Shown here piece after piece: positions 42,945-52,700 of a stretch of DNA of 64,000 bases. Location of the stretch: contig NZ_LXFU01000045.1 in NCBI RefSeq assembly GCF_001657485.1, positions 1 through 64,000 on the forward strand. Reading direction: 5' to 3'. Made by a program: the position numbers and the translations under genes. This stretch comes from Rhizobium sp. WYCCWR10014. GTDB taxonomy: Bacteria > Pseudomonadota > Alphaproteobacteria > Rhizobiales > Rhizobiaceae. Within the stretch, counting starts at the first letter, position 1; each line of letters starts with the position of its first letter. The notes below the pieces were generated by a model that saw only the letters and a program-made list of their open reading frames with translations, made no database searches and was not told where the DNA came from.

Positions 42945-43577
42945 CTATCGATCACTTACGCCCGCGAGAATGAGCCGGAGGCCGAGGCCGGCCATGACGG
43001 CACCCGCGGTGCGGTCGATCCAGCTCTTGGCGGCAAGATAGATCCGCCGCGGGTGGCGGGCCGAAAAGGCGAAGGCCACGATCGAATACCACCCGGCCTC
43101 CACGACGAACACGCCGAGCGGCAGCGCGACGATGAGATCGAGCGGCACCGTTCTCGGCAGAAGTGCCGCAAAGAGGCTGGCATAGACAATGATGGTTTTC
43201 GGGTTGCTGAGTTGGGTCAGCAGCGCAGTCGTGAAGCTCAATCTCAGCGCGCGGTTGCCATTGACGGCGTCAGAGACTTCGAGCGGCTGACCGGCGCTCC
43301 TCCAGATATTGACGGCGATATAGACGAGATAGGCGCCGCCTGCGACCTTCAGCAGGATATAGAGCCATTCAAACTGAGACAGCAGCGCCGTCAGCCCGGC
43401 AAGCGCCAGCACGGCAAAAACGACACCGCCGACGCCCATGCCGAGTGCGGCCGCAAGGCCATCCAGCCTGGAACGCGAGATGGCAATCCTGGAGACGACG
43501 ACGAAGCTCGGGCCGGGGCTCATCGCGCCGACCGCCAAGGCTGCAATGATGCTGATGAAAATACCGGTAGAAGACAT
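42945..43577 (-). CDS. LysE/RhtB family amino acid exporter
   Basis: The 210-residue membrane protein has about six helices. The family start is GAMSPGPSFVVVSRIAISRSR, the LysE signature 'PGP...vi....' with the loop. LSNPKTIIVYASLFAALLP follows. LysE-type proteins export amino acids or homoserine lactones. It is inserted between tadD and tadC and shows no clear link with the pilus. The start at 43577 follows GAGAGG. Confidence 0.92.
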   Translation of the reverse strand: MSSTGIFISIIAALAVGAMSPGPSFVVVSRIAISRSRLDGLAAALGMGVGGVVFAVLALAGLTALLSQFEWLYILLKVAGGAYLVYIAVNIWRSAGQPLEVSDAVNGNRALRLSFTTALLTQLSNPKTIIVYASLFAALLPRTVPLDLIVALPLGVFVVEAGWYSIVAFAFSARHPRRIYLAAKSWIDRTAGAVMAGLGLRLILAGVSDR

Positions 43578-43777
43578 CGGAGACCTCTCTTTTGGATTGA
43601 ACGAGCGCCAGGGGCACTGTGGCTGCATCCGCGCGCTTGCCAATGGTCGTCCATCGCATTTACCAGCTATGCCGGCGGCGGTCACGCGTGTTCGAAGGCC
43701 GCGATCGGCCGACGGCCTTTGAAGGCAACAGCGTCTCTGCCGAAAGCGGCATCCGCTTTTCGGGGCCGGCGCAATCG

Positions 43778-44764
43778 TCAGAACTTGTCCGCCACCTGAA
43801 TGCCGGCCGGACCGAGAATGACGGCGATCAGCACCGGCAGGAAGAACAGGATCATCGGCACAGTCAGTTTCGGCGGCAGCGCGGCCGCCTTCTTTTCCGC
43901 TTCGTTCATGCGCTCGTCGCGCCCTTCCTGGGCGAGAACGCGCAGCGCCTGCGCGACCGGCGTGCCGTAGCGATCGGCCTGGATCAGCGCCTGAGTCACC
44001 GAACGCACCAGCTCGATCTGAGTGCGCGTGGCAAGATTTTCGAGCGCCACGCGACGATCGGGCAGGAATGAGAGTTCGGCCGTGGTCAGCACCATCTCCT
44101 CGGCGAGAGCCGGCGACTGCTCGCCGAGTTCTTCAGACACACGGCGCATCGCGGCCTCGATCGAGATGCCGGATTCGACGCAGATCAGCATCAGGTCCAG
44201 CGCATCCGGCCAAGCGCGCTTGATCGAGTGCTGGCGCTTACCCATGAGGTTGGAGATATAAATGTTCGGTGCGTAGAAGCCGAGATAACCGACGCCGATG
44301 ACGGCGAAGAGGCGGATCGGCGTGCCCTTTTCGGCGAGATTGCCGAGGCCGAAGACCCAGAAGGCAGCTAGCGCCAGGAAAAGGAAAGGCAGCAGGAAAC
44401 GAGCTACCAGGAAGGTATTCAGCGCATTCTCCGAACGAAACCCGGCGGCACGCAGCTTGTTGACCGTGTTTTCGTCGACCAGCGCCTTACGCAGGTTGAA
44501 GCGCTCGACGATCTGACGGACCGAGCGGTTGTTCTGGCTCCTGAGCGAGGCCTTGCCGGCGCCGGTTTCCGTGTTCATGCGGGCGCGTTCGCGAGCACGG
44601 ATCTGCTCGCGCTCGGTGGAAACAGCCTTCATGCGCTTGTTCAGATCGCCGCGCTCGAAGAAGGGAACGGCAATCGTGTAAAAAGTGGCGAAGACGGCGA
44701 TCGCGACGAGAAGGGCGATCAGCATGCTCGGATTGGTCAGCGTTGCGGCAAGATCCTGCGACAT
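43778..44764 (-). CDS. tadC: TadC, Tad pilus inner-membrane platform protein
   Basis: The 328-residue GSPF-fold protein has transmembrane segments (ALLVAIAVFATFYTIAVPFF; FLLPFLFLALAAFWVFGL; LTVPMILFFLPVLIAVIL). The T2SSF domain contains ALDLMLICVESGISIEAAM and QALIQADRYGTPVAQALRVLA, as in TadC. With TadB it forms the platform on which the CpaF ATPase acts. It is the last gene of the minus-strand cluster, 15 bp after tadB. Confidence 0.95.
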   Translation of the reverse strand: MSQDLAATLTNPSMLIALLVAIAVFATFYTIAVPFFERGDLNKRMKAVSTEREQIRARERARMNTETGAGKASLRSQNNRSVRQIVERFNLRKALVDENTVNKLRAAGFRSENALNTFLVARFLLPFLFLALAAFWVFGLGNLAEKGTPIRLFAVIGVGYLGFYAPNIYISNLMGKRQHSIKRAWPDALDLMLICVESGISIEAAMRRVSEELGEQSPALAEEMVLTTAELSFLPDRRVALENLATRTQIELVRSVTQALIQADRYGTPVAQALRVLAQEGRDERMNEAEKKAAALPPKLTVPMILFFLPVLIAVILGPAGIQVADKF

Positions 44765-44779
44765 GGTGCTTCCTTCCGG

Positions 44780-45787
44780 CTAGATGTCAAAATTGACCAT
44801 GTTGCGCATGACGAAGATGCCGATCGACATCCAGATCGCCGAGACACCCATAATGAAATGGCCGCGCGGATCGGTGAAAAGGATCATCATGTAGTTCGGC
44901 GACGTCATGTAGACGAGGGTCGCGACGATGAAGGGCAGAGCCCCGATGATGACGGCCGACGCCTTGGCTTCCATCGAGAGCGCCTGGACCTTGGCCTTCA
45001 TCTTCCTGCGCTCGCGCAGCACCTTGGAGAGGTTGCCGATCGCTTCCGACAGATTTCCGCCGGCCTGCGACTGGATGGCGATGACGATGGCGAAGAAGTT
45101 GACTTCCTGGAGCGGCATGTGGATCGTCATGCGGGCGCAGGCGTCGGGAATGCTGAGGCCCACCTGCTGCGCCTCGATCACCCGCAGGAACTCACTCTTG
45201 ACAGGCTCGGTGCCTTCGGTCGCGATAAGGCGGATCGCATCGTTGAGCGGCAGGCCTGATTTGATCGAGCGCGTGATGACGTCAAGCGCATTGGGGAACT
45301 CGTTCAAAAATTTGGTCTGGCGGCGTTTGATCAGGAAGCCGACGACCCAACGCGGCAGACCGAGACCGGCAACGACGGCGATACCGACCATGACCATCAA
45401 CGATGCGCCGACGACCAAAGCGACAAGCAGCAGCACGGAGGCGAAGACGGCGCTGATGAGATAGAATTTCGCCGCCGTGATCGTCAAGCCGGCCTGCATC
45501 AGCCGCGATTTCATCGACACGGTCTTCTTGGTCTTTTCGTGCTGGCGCTTTTCCAGATCCTTCAGATTGTCCTGCACCGATTTACGGCGCTTCGACAGCT
45601 CTTGCACCCGGTCACGGGCGGCCTTGACCTTGATCCGGTCGCTTTCGGCCGATTTGACGCGATTGATGCGGCTTGCCGATTTCTTGTCGGCCTCGATCTT
45701 CGAAAACAACAGCGCATAGGCGACCGCCGCCGCGGAGACGGCGGCGAGGACGACGATTGCCAACACTATCGGATCGAACCCGAACAT
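44780..45787 (-). CDS. tadB: TadB, Tad pilus inner-membrane platform protein
   Basis: The 335-residue T2SSF-domain protein pairs with TadC. It has PNALDVITRSIKSGLPLNDAI, then FAIVIAIQSQAGGNLSEAIGNLSKVLRER, and two C-terminal helices. The N-terminal third has a basic, charged stretch (residues about 33-90) as in TadB. It follows cpaF by 5 bp on the minus strand. Confidence 0.95.
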   Translation of the reverse strand: MFGFDPIVLAIVVLAAVSAAAVAYALLFSKIEADKKSASRINRVKSAESDRIKVKAARDRVQELSKRRKSVQDNLKDLEKRQHEKTKKTVSMKSRLMQAGLTITAAKFYLISAVFASVLLLVALVVGASLMVMVGIAVVAGLGLPRWVVGFLIKRRQTKFLNEFPNALDVITRSIKSGLPLNDAIRLIATEGTEPVKSEFLRVIEAQQVGLSIPDACARMTIHMPLQEVNFFAIVIAIQSQAGGNLSEAIGNLSKVLRERRKMKAKVQALSMEAKASAVIIGALPFIVATLVYMTSPNYMMILFTDPRGHFIMGVSAIWMSIGIFVMRNMVNFDI

Positions 45788-45792
45788 CTCGC

Positions 45793-47268
45793 CTATTCCT
45801 TCGTTTTCGCTTCCATCGCATCGAGGGCGGCGGCAAGACGCTTTTCCTCGTTGAAGTAGCGGGCGCGATCCCAGAAATGCGGCTTGCCGACGCCGGTCGA
45901 CATGTGCCGGCCGATCAGGCGGCCGTTCGCATCCTCGCCTTCGATCTCGTAACGCATCAGGTCCTGGGTGATGATGACGTCGCCTTCCATGCCGATCACC
46001 TCGGTGATCTGGGTGATGCGGCGTGAACCATCACGAAGGCGTGCCGCCTGAATGACGACGTCGACCGAGCTTGAAATGATCTCGCGCACCGTCTTTGCCG
46101 GCAGGGTGAAGCCGCCCATGGCGATCATCGATTCGATACGGCTCAGGCATTCGCGGGGCGTGTTGGCGTGGATGGTGCCCATCGAGCCGTCGTGACCGGT
46201 ATTCATCGCCTGCAGCAGGTCAAACACCTCCGGTCCGCGCACTTCGCCGACGATGATGCGCTCGGGACGCATGCGCAGGCAGTTCTTGACCAGATCGCGC
46301 ATGGTGATCTCGCCCTCGCCTTCGATATTCGGCGGGCGCGTTTCGAGACGGACGACATGCGGCTGCTGCAGCTGCAGTTCGGCGGTATCCTCGCAGGTGA
46401 TGACGCGTTCGTCCCTGTCGATATAGTTGGTGAGGCAGTTCAGAAGCGTGGTTTTGCCCGAGCCGGTGCCGCCTGAAATGACGACATTGCAGCGCACGCG
46501 CCCGATGATCTGCAGCACGGTTGCGCCTTCCGGGGTGATCGCGCCGAAACGGACGAGCTGATCGAGCGTCAGCTTGTCCTTCTTGAACTTGCGGATGGTG
46601 AGCGCCGGCCCGTCGATCGACAGCGGCGGCGCGATGACGTTGACGCGCGAACCATCCGGTAGGCGGGCGTCGCAGATCGGGCTCGATTCGTCGACACGGC
46701 GGCCGACCTGGCTGACGATGCGCTGGCAGATCGAGAGAAGCTGCGCATTGTCGCGGAAGCGGATCTCCGATTCGATCGTCTTGCCGCCGACTTCGATGAA
46801 AGTCTGGCCGGCGCCGTTGACCATGATGTCGGCGATATCGTCGCGCGCGAGCAACGGCTCCAACGGGCCGTAACCGAGGACGTCGTTGCAGATATCCTCG
46901 AGCAGTTCTTCCTGCTCGGAGATCGACATCGCAAAGTTCTTGATGGTGATGATGTCGTTGACGATGTCGCGGATTTCCTCGCGCGCACTTTCGCCGTCGA
47001 GCTTGGAGAGCTGCGAGAGATCGATCGTGTCGATCAGCGCTGAAAAGACCTGCGCCTTGGTGTCGTAATATTCATCAGTGCGGGCCGGGCGCTTGCGCTG
47101 CGGCGTCTGCATCGGCGGTGGCGTCACCTGCTGGCGTGCGGAGTCGCGCGAGGGTTCGACCAGAATGGAGGGGGAAGAGGCCGCAGGGGCGGCGGCCGGA
47201 ACCGGCGGCGGCGGAGCAATCGCCCCTCCGACCTTTCCGGAACCTTCGTTTCCGCGTTTTCCAAACAT
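45793..47268 (-). CDS. cpaF: CpaF/TadA secretion ATPase
   Basis: The 491-residue type II/IV secretion ATPase powers pilus assembly and retraction. Walker A is [14 protein letters not shown]. The Asp box ([15 protein letters not shown]), Walker B ([19 protein letters not shown]) and His box ([14 protein letters not shown]) all follow in order. The N-terminal part (about 1-60) is proline-rich and low complexity. It works with TadBC in the inner membrane. A family B repeat lies between it and cpaE. Confidence 0.96.
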   Translation of the reverse strand: MFGKRGNEGSGKVGGAIAPPPPVPAAAPAASSPSILVEPSRDSARQQVTPPPMQTPQRKRPARTDEYYDTKAQVFSALIDTIDLSQLSKLDGESAREEIRDIVNDIITIKNFAMSISEQEELLEDICNDVLGYGPLEPLLARDDIADIMVNGAGQTFIEVGGKTIESEIRFRDNAQLLSICQRIVSQVGRRVDESSPICDARLPDGSRVNVIAPPLSIDGPALTIRKFKKDKLTLDQLVRFGAITPEGATVLQIIGRVRCNVVISGGTGSGKTTLLNCLTNYIDRDERVITCEDTAELQLQQPHVVRLETRPPNIEGEGEITMRDLVKNCLRMRPERIIVGEVRGPEVFDLLQAMNTGHDGSMGTIHANTPRECLSRIESMIAMGGFTLPAKTVREIISSSVDVVIQAARLRDGSRRITQITEVIGMEGDVIITQDLMRYEIEGEDANGRLIGRHMSTGVGKPHFWDRARYFNEEKRLAAALDAMEAKTKE

Positions 47269-47294
47269 GCCACTCGATCCAATCTGCTCGTTCT

Positions 47295-47396
47295 AGAGCA
47301 TTTCCCGATCTCTCCGAGTCACGGAAATGCTCTGTCTTTTTGCTTTCACGCAATTCCGGACGCAAAACCGCTGCACAGTTTTGCTGGAATTGCTCA
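47295..47396 (+). repeat. Rhizobial intergenic repeat, family B copy 2
   Basis: It is the same as the copy at 31731: starts AGAGCATTTCC, first hairpin, TTTCACGCAATTCCGG, core CGCAAAACCGCTGCACAG and end AATTGCTC. It lies inside the pilus operon between cpaE and cpaF. Confidence 0.82.
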
Positions 47397-47400
47397 TCGT

Positions 47401-48678
47401 CTACTTGCGCTTCAGGAGGCCCAGCAGACCGCCCTTCTTCGCCTTCTTGATCGCGACACGGCCGGTGACGATATGCGATATCTGCGAAAAGGTTTCCGCC
47501 GTCGGCGACTTCGGGTCGACTTCGGAAATCATCCGGCCGCTATTGGCGGCGTTGCCGAAAAGATTGATGTCGAAGGGGATGATCGCGATCGGATCGATCT
47601 CCAGCGGCTCACAGAAATCCGACGGCGAGATCTCCGGCCGTTTCGGCATGCCGACCTGATTGAGGATGAGATGCGGCGGCCTGTCGTTCGGCCGCATCTT
47701 GCGCAGCGCGTCCAGCATGTTCTTGGCGTTGCGCAGATTGGCGAGATCGGGAACCGCCGCGATGACCACCTCGTCGACGCTCGACAGCACCGAGCGCGTC
47801 CATTCCGACCATGTATGCGGAACATCGAGCACGGTGACGGGCGCGCTGCGCTGCAGGACATCGAGCACCGGCTGGAACGCCTGGCCGTCAAAATCATAGG
47901 CACGGTCGAGCAGCGAGGGTGCGGCAAGCAGCGACAGATGCTCGGAGCATTTCGTCAGCAGGCGGTCGAGGAAGACCTCGTCGAGACGATCGGGTGCGAA
48001 GACCGCTTCGGCGATGCCCTGGGCCGGATCCTGGTCGAAGTCGATGTTCGCCGTGCCATAGGGCAGGTCGAGATCGGCGAGGATCGTCTCGGTGGAGAAG
48101 AGATTGGAAATGCCGAAGGCGCAATTATGCGCAATGGTCGAAGCGCCGGTGCCGCCCTTCGAGCCGATGAAGGCGATGCTGCGGCCGAGCGGCTCGGCGT
48201 CTGGATCGACAAAGATCGAGGCCATCGCCGTAAGGATATCAGGCATGGCGACGGGCTGGACCATATATTCGGAAATCCCGTTGCGGATGAGCTCGCGATA
48301 AAGCCCGATATCGTTGTAATAGCCGATAATGACGACCTTGGTCGTCGGATCGCAGACGGCGGCGAGTGGCGCGAGTTCGCCGAGCAAGTTCGCGGCATTC
48401 GCCTTGGTCTCAAGGATGATGAGGTTCGGCGTCGGGGCGCCGGAAAACATATTGGCGGCAGCGGCGATGCCGCCGCTGGTGATGCGCATGCTGACTTTCG
48501 CGACGCGCCGATCATTGGCGCAGCGTTCCATGACATGCTGCAGGGCCTCGCTCTCGCAGAAGGCATGCACGGAGATGCGCGGCAGCGGCCGCATGTTTTC
48601 CAGATCCGCCATGCGCACCGCCTCCTCGGCATTGCGAAGCTCGCTGGGATTCCTGATTTCGTATTCGATCGCGCTCAT
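47401..48678 (-). CDS. cpaE: CpaE/TadZ pilus localisation ATPase
   Basis: The 425-residue protein has an N-terminal receiver-like domain (about 30-160) and a MinD/ParA-type ATPase domain. The deviant Walker A is FIGSKGGTGASTIAHNCA, and DLDLPYGTANIDFD is the A' motif. TadZ/CpaE recruits the Tad machine to its site, usually a pole. It lies 14 bp after cpaD and 132 bp before cpaF. Confidence 0.94.
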   Translation of the reverse strand: MSAIEYEIRNPSELRNAEEAVRMADLENMRPLPRISVHAFCESEALQHVMERCANDRRVAKVSMRITSGGIAAAANMFSGAPTPNLIILETKANAANLLGELAPLAAVCDPTTKVVIIGYYNDIGLYRELIRNGISEYMVQPVAMPDILTAMASIFVDPDAEPLGRSIAFIGSKGGTGASTIAHNCAFGISNLFSTETILADLDLPYGTANIDFDQDPAQGIAEAVFAPDRLDEVFLDRLLTKCSEHLSLLAAPSLLDRAYDFDGQAFQPVLDVLQRSAPVTVLDVPHTWSEWTRSVLSSVDEVVIAAVPDLANLRNAKNMLDALRKMRPNDRPPHLILNQVGMPKRPEISPSDFCEPLEIDPIAIIPFDINLFGNAANSGRMISEVDPKSPTAETFSQISHIVTGRVAIKKAKKGGLLGLLKRK

Positions 48679-48692
48679 CGTTCCGTTCCGCC

Positions 48693-49445
48693 TCAGAATC
48701 CGCTGTCGCTGGCATCTTCGATCGTCGTCGTCGTCGTCCGGTATTCCTGGATCGCATTGTTGCGCCGCTGCGCATCGATCGGGGTCATGCCGCGGGGCGC
48801 CACCAGATCCTCCGGATTGGCGATCTGGGCGGCAAGGTTGTTCTGCGAGGCGCAGCCGAAATTATAGTAGTTCTGGTTGGTCAAATCGTTCGATATGTCC
48901 TTCGGCCACTGACCGCATTGCGTGGTGACCGCGGTGGTGCCGGTAAAGCTCAGCCGGATCGGCGCCGCATCGCCGGGACCGACCGCGGCATAGGAGGTGT
49001 TGACGATTTTCGAGCTTGCGATCCCCCTCGATGTCAGCTCGGCACGGACCTGATTGCGCAGCTGATAGGCTGCCGCCGAATTGGGCGAGCCTTGCGGCGA
49101 CAGCACGTAGACCGGGCCCGAGGCGCGCGAGATGTAGTTTGCGGCAAAGCCGCGGATGAGGTCGCGCTGGGCGATGGTCAGGCGGCGATCGGTGGAGGCG
49201 ACGGGTATATCCACCGTCTGCTCCGCTTCCGTGACGATGATCGGGTGGCGGGCACGGTAATCGTCCGGAATGCCGCCGGTCGTCAGCTGGTCATGCGGGC
49301 CGGCGCATCCGGAAAGTATCGCCACCGAAATCGCGACCGTGGCAAAAAGCGCCTTCAAGATTCCAAGGCAGGGTGTCGTCGCATTCATATGGGCCATCGC
49401 CTGATCTCTGTTTTCTGCCATTGCTGCCGATCGTGCCCCGCTCAT
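48693..49445 (-). CDS. cpaD: CpaD pilus assembly lipoprotein
   Basis: The protein has a lipobox (AILSGCAG, cysteine about residue 47 from the longest start) and the CpaD body: TTDRRLTIAQRDLIRGFAANY, then GPVYVLSPQGSPNSAAA, ending with the CGQWP motif QCGQWPKDIS and FGCASQNNLAAQIANPEDL, as in the family. The start is uncertain (ATG 49445 overlapping cpaC stop, or 49421, 49397, 49388); no strong ribosome site decides. CpaD helps CpaC in the outer membrane. Confidence 0.9.
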   Translation of the reverse strand: MSGARSAAMAENRDQAMAHMNATTPCLGILKALFATVAISVAILSGCAGPHDQLTTGGIPDDYRARHPIIVTEAEQTVDIPVASTDRRLTIAQRDLIRGFAANYISRASGPVYVLSPQGSPNSAAAYQLRNQVRAELTSRGIASSKIVNTSYAAVGPGDAAPIRLSFTGTTAVTTQCGQWPKDISNDLTNQNYYNFGCASQNNLAAQIANPEDLVAPRGMTPIDAQRRNNAIQEYRTTTTTIEDASDSGF

Positions 49446-50947
49446 TTGTAGATAAACCCGATCGAGCCGTGGAACTGTGCGTCGGCGACGGGCGCCTCGC
49501 GGCGGCCATAGACCTTGTTGACGCGGTTGAGGAAGAAGGTTGCACCGTCATTCTCAGGGCTGAAATTGTCGTCCGGCCGGTTGAGCTGGTTGCGCGCCAC
49601 CGGACGCACCAGATAGGGCGTTGCGATGATGACGAGCTCGGTTTCCTGACGCTCAAAACCTTTCTGGCGGAAGAGCGTCCCGAGCAGCGGGATCTTCGAG
49701 ACGCCGGGCGTGCCGCCCATCGTCTGGGAAACATTGTCGCGGATGAGGCCGGCCAGCGCAATCGAACCGCCTGAAGGCAGTTCCACTGAGGTCTCCGCCG
49801 AACGGCGCTGATAGGTGGCGTTGCCGCTGCCGGCCACCGGTTCGGAGACATTGGTCTTGATCTGCAGGCTGATGCGTCCCGATGACAGCACGACCGGCTT
49901 GAAGGCGAGGTTGATACCGTAGTTGAACGGCACGACGGTGACGTTGCCGTCGTTGTCGGTCGTCGAATAAAGCTGCTGGCCACCGGAATTGAAGGTCGCG
50001 GCCTGGCCCGATATCGCCGTCAGCGTCGGCTCGGCGAGCGTCTTGACGACCTTGGCCTGTTCCAGCGCGTTGAGGTAGGTGGAGATGTCGTATTTGCCGA
50101 TCGAGCTCTTGAAGAGCGCCGCCAAGCCGCCGCCGACCGTCGCTGTCGCGCTGTCGGCGTTCGGACTGCCGAGCTGGGCGACCGTCATGCCGGAGGAATT
50201 GGAAACCAGATTGTCGAAGCCGAGCTGCTTCAGCACCTCGCGGCGAACCTCGGCGATCGTTACCTTGAGGGTGACCTGGTCCTCGCCCTCGATCTGCAGA
50301 AGGTTGACGACCTGCGAGCTCTGGCGACCTTCGGCAAAGAGCGCCACCGAGCTGTCACCGCCGGTGCCGGATGCCGTTTCGGTTCTGGTCGTCGCCTCGC
50401 CGCCCTTCAGGAAGACCTGCGCCAGATCGGCGGCCTGTGTGGCATCCTGCGGCGTGCGCACGGTGCCAGTCAGCACGATGTTGTCGGAGACGATTTCGAC
50501 GTTGATGTTGGAGTCGCGAATGAAGCGGCGGAGATTGACTTCGAGGCCGGAGACGTCGCGCTCGATCTCGATGTCGAGATTGACGATTTCCTGTCCACCG
50601 GCGCCGAAGACGAAAATATTGGTCTGGCCGACCTTCTTGCCGAACAGGTAGATGCGCCGCGACGTGCGGGTCACGGCATCGGCCATGGTCGGATCGGAGA
50701 CGAGGATATCGTGCGCATCCTCCGGCAGATCGACGACGACGGCCTTGTTTAGCCCGAGCTTCAGCCGGCGATGAGCATTGGAGCCGGTCTGCGAGATCCG
50801 GACCAGGCTATCGGAATCGGCGTGCGCCTCGCCTGCTCCGAAAAGTGGGGCGAAAGGGGCCGGCACCATACCGGAGACGCCGATTGCCAGCGAAAGGCAA
50901 CCTGTCAAGAGAGGTCCGGCGCGCCGCGTTGAATTGCCCATTTGCAC
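49442..50947 (-). CDS. cpaC: CpaC/RcpA secretin
   Basis: The 501-residue protein has a signal peptide and an N-terminal pilus domain (LNKAVVVDLPEDAHDILVSD). A BON-like part follows (SGLEVNLRRFIRDSNINVEI), then the secretin domain (VNLLQIEGEDQVTLKVTIAEV; ISGQAATFNSGGQQ; SGRISLQIKTNVSE). It forms the outer-membrane ring for pilus exit. It overlaps cpaD and lies 5 bp after cpaB. Confidence 0.95.
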   Translation of the reverse strand: MQMGNSTRRAGPLLTGCLSLAIGVSGMVPAPFAPLFGAGEAHADSDSLVRISQTGSNAHRRLKLGLNKAVVVDLPEDAHDILVSDPTMADAVTRTSRRIYLFGKKVGQTNIFVFGAGGQEIVNLDIEIERDVSGLEVNLRRFIRDSNINVEIVSDNIVLTGTVRTPQDATQAADLAQVFLKGGEATTRTETASGTGGDSSVALFAEGRQSSQVVNLLQIEGEDQVTLKVTIAEVRREVLKQLGFDNLVSNSSGMTVAQLGSPNADSATATVGGGLAALFKSSIGKYDISTYLNALEQAKVVKTLAEPTLTAISGQAATFNSGGQQLYSTTDNDGNVTVVPFNYGINLAFKPVVLSSGRISLQIKTNVSEPVAGSGNATYQRRSAETSVELPSGGSIALAGLIRDNVSQTMGGTPGVSKIPLLGTLFRQKGFERQETELVIIATPYLVRPVARNQLNRPDDNFSPENDGATFFLNRVNKVYGRREAPVADAQFHGSIGFIYK

Positions 50948-50952
50948 GTCCC

Positions 50953-51768
50953 TTACTCCGCCTTCGGCGCGGCGCCGCCATCCGTGACGATGGCGCCCGA
51001 TTTGATAACCTGGATGATCGCACTGCCGTTGTCGCCGCTCAGCAAATAGTCGGCGGCGCTGGTATCCTGCTCCTGCGCATCGGCGACTGAGCGAAGCGCG
51101 AGCGACAGCCGGTCCGCCATCTGCTGGGCGACCGCGAGAACCTTCGTTTGATCAGGGGTGAGCTCGAGCGTCGCGGTCGTGCCGACCACAGATTTCGAGC
51201 CATCATCCTTTTCCTGGATCTGCTGGTCTATGGCGAGGACGCGGACATTGCTCAGCACCGTTTCGGTGATGAGCTTGTCGGCCTCAGCGCCCTTGCGGAC
51301 CATGATGACGTCGACGCGATCATTCGGCAGGATGAAACCGCCCGCACCGGTTGCCACCGATATCTCGGTCGCGACGGCGCGCTTGCCGGCCGGCAGCAAC
51401 GAGGAGAGGATGCGGCTGCTGGAATCGGCGATCTTTTCCGGCCGGATCGGTTCGCCTTCGAAGATCGGGAGACGCACGACGGCGCCCTGCAGATCCTTGA
51501 TCGCATCGGGCTTGTCGGCTTCGGTGATGAGGCCGGGAACGACGCCGCCCTGCGGCCAGGCCATCCAATGCACCGACTGATCGCTCACCCTTTCGCCAAC
51601 CGCCAGATTGGCGCTTGAGACGAGGACGTTGACAGTCGGTTCCTTCTCGACGACCGAGCGGACCTGGGTAACGACACCGCCACTGCCCGCCATTTGCATT
51701 GCCAGGAGGCCGGCAAGGCCGGCTGCCACCACGGCGACAGCTAGGATTATAAGGCGGGCCGGTTTCAT
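50953..51768 (-). CDS. cpaB: CpaB/RcpC pilus assembly protein
   Basis: The 271-residue protein starts with an inner-membrane anchor (RLIILAVAVVAAGLAGLLAMQ) and a SAF-domain body (ANLAVGERVSDQSVHWMAWP; GAGGFILPNDRVDVIMVRKG). CpaB lies in the periplasm and stabilises the secretin. It is the first gene of the cpaBCDEF-tadBC run, preceded by a CtrA-type box. Confidence 0.93.
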   Translation of the reverse strand: MKPARLIILAVAVVAAGLAGLLAMQMAGSGGVVTQVRSVVEKEPTVNVLVSSANLAVGERVSDQSVHWMAWPQGGVVPGLITEADKPDAIKDLQGAVVRLPIFEGEPIRPEKIADSSSRILSSLLPAGKRAVATEISVATGAGGFILPNDRVDVIMVRKGAEADKLITETVLSNVRVLAIDQQIQEKDDGSKSVVGTTATLELTPDQTKVLAVAQQMADRLSLALRSVADAQEQDTSAADYLLSGDNGSAIIQVIKSGAIVTDGGAAPKAE

Positions 51769-51856
51769 CGATCATTCCTCAAGGCACGACATGTTCGCCC
51801 TGTAGAATGCTCAGCAATTGGTATAATTATGGTTAATGGAATGCTTACATTTTAAG

Positions 51857-51871
51857 TTAACGGGCATTTAA
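51857..51871 (-). promoter_or_regulatory. CtrA-type binding site upstream of cpaB
   Basis: On the minus strand the bases read TTAA, seven bases, TTAAC: an exact match to the CtrA full site TTAA-N7-TTAAC, about 90 bp upstream of the cpaB start. It also lies in an imperfect hairpin (51859-51880) at the end of cpaA, so it might instead be a transcription end. CtrA control of Tad pili is known in Caulobacter. Confidence 0.5.
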
Positions 51872-51878
51872 AATGCCG

Positions 51879-52391
51879 TTATTTCAGGCTTTCCAGCGCC
51901 GCGAGGAACAGCGGCGAGGAAGGAAAGGCCATGAAGCCGCCGATGGCGATGGCGATGCCGTAGGGGATCTTCTTGGCGAGCAGAACCGAGTTCGGTACCG
52001 GTAGCCCGATGGCGAGGATGGTATTGGACTGCGTTCTCACCAGCAGGATGAGCAAGGTGATAAGACCGCCGATCGCGGCGACATCGGTCATCAGCAAAAG
52101 CAGCGATTCATTCAGACCGAACCAGAGCGCGGTGGCGCTCAACAGCTTGGCATCGCCGCCGCCCATCACATTGAAGGCGAAAAGAGCAAAGCAGGCGCTG
52201 AAGACGATGGCGGCGCCGGCAAGATGCATGCCGATCATTTCCAGTCCCAAGCCGGAGAATGGCGCAAGGACGAGGAAAGAGGCGATCAGGATCACGGAAA
52301 TGCGGTTCGGGATCGTCATGGTGAACAGATCCGAGAAAGCCGCCATGGCAAGGCAGAGTGGCAGTATCACAAAGACTGCAGCTGCGATCAT
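51879..52391 (-). CDS. cpaA: CpaA prepilin peptidase
   Basis: The 170-residue membrane peptidase has the aspartate motifs of type IV prepilin peptidases: AAFSDLFTMTIPNRIS (first aspartate) and VMGGGDAKLLSATALWFG (GGGD). It cleaves the leader of the Flp pilin encoded 123 bp upstream. The hairpin AACGGCATTTTAAATGCCCGTT-like (one bulge) overlaps its stop. Confidence 0.93.
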   Translation of the reverse strand: MIAAAVFVILPLCLAMAAFSDLFTMTIPNRISVILIASFLVLAPFSGLGLEMIGMHLAGAAIVFSACFALFAFNVMGGGDAKLLSATALWFGLNESLLLLMTDVAAIGGLITLLILLVRTQSNTILAIGLPVPNSVLLAKKIPYGIAIAIGGFMAFPSSPLFLAALESLK

Positions 52392-52514
52392 GCGTATACC
52401 CGATCGTGACTTGATGCGAAAAGGCTCACGGCCGTTCAGCCTGTGAGCCCGCTCTATAGATCGGCCAGATTAAATCCGACCAGCATTAAGCAGACGCCGC
52501 GTCGGCGCCTATCG

Positions 52515-52700
52515 TTACTTGGCCGCAGTGGCCGCGGTGCTCATCTTGCCGCTCAGGTTGGTGAATGTGTTGCCGATATTGTTGCCGAGTGCCGTTGCAC
52601 CGGTGATGAGCGCTACGGAAATGAGGGCGGCGATCAGGCCGTATTCGATTGCGGTCGCGCCGGATTCGTCCTTCAGAAAACGGCTAAAAAGCTTGGTCAT
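52515..52700 (-). CDS. pilA: Flp/Fap-type major pilin
   Basis: The 61-residue pilin precursor starts MTKLFSRFLKDESG and continues with the Flp motif GATAIEYGLIAALISVALIT. CpaA should cut after the glycine before ATAIEYG, and the helix that follows packs the pilus. The start at 52700 has GGAGT 5 bases upstream; the frame opens at 52769. It is probably the main pilus subunit. Confidence 0.94.
   Translation of the reverse strand: MTKLFSRFLKDESGATAIEYGLIAALISVALITGATALGNNIGNTFTNLSGKMSTAATAAK

Noticed and set aside
47473-48867. 464-codon plus-strand frame opposite cpaE
   Set aside because: cpaE has the deviant Walker A and correct operon context; the opposite frame is arginine-rich noise.
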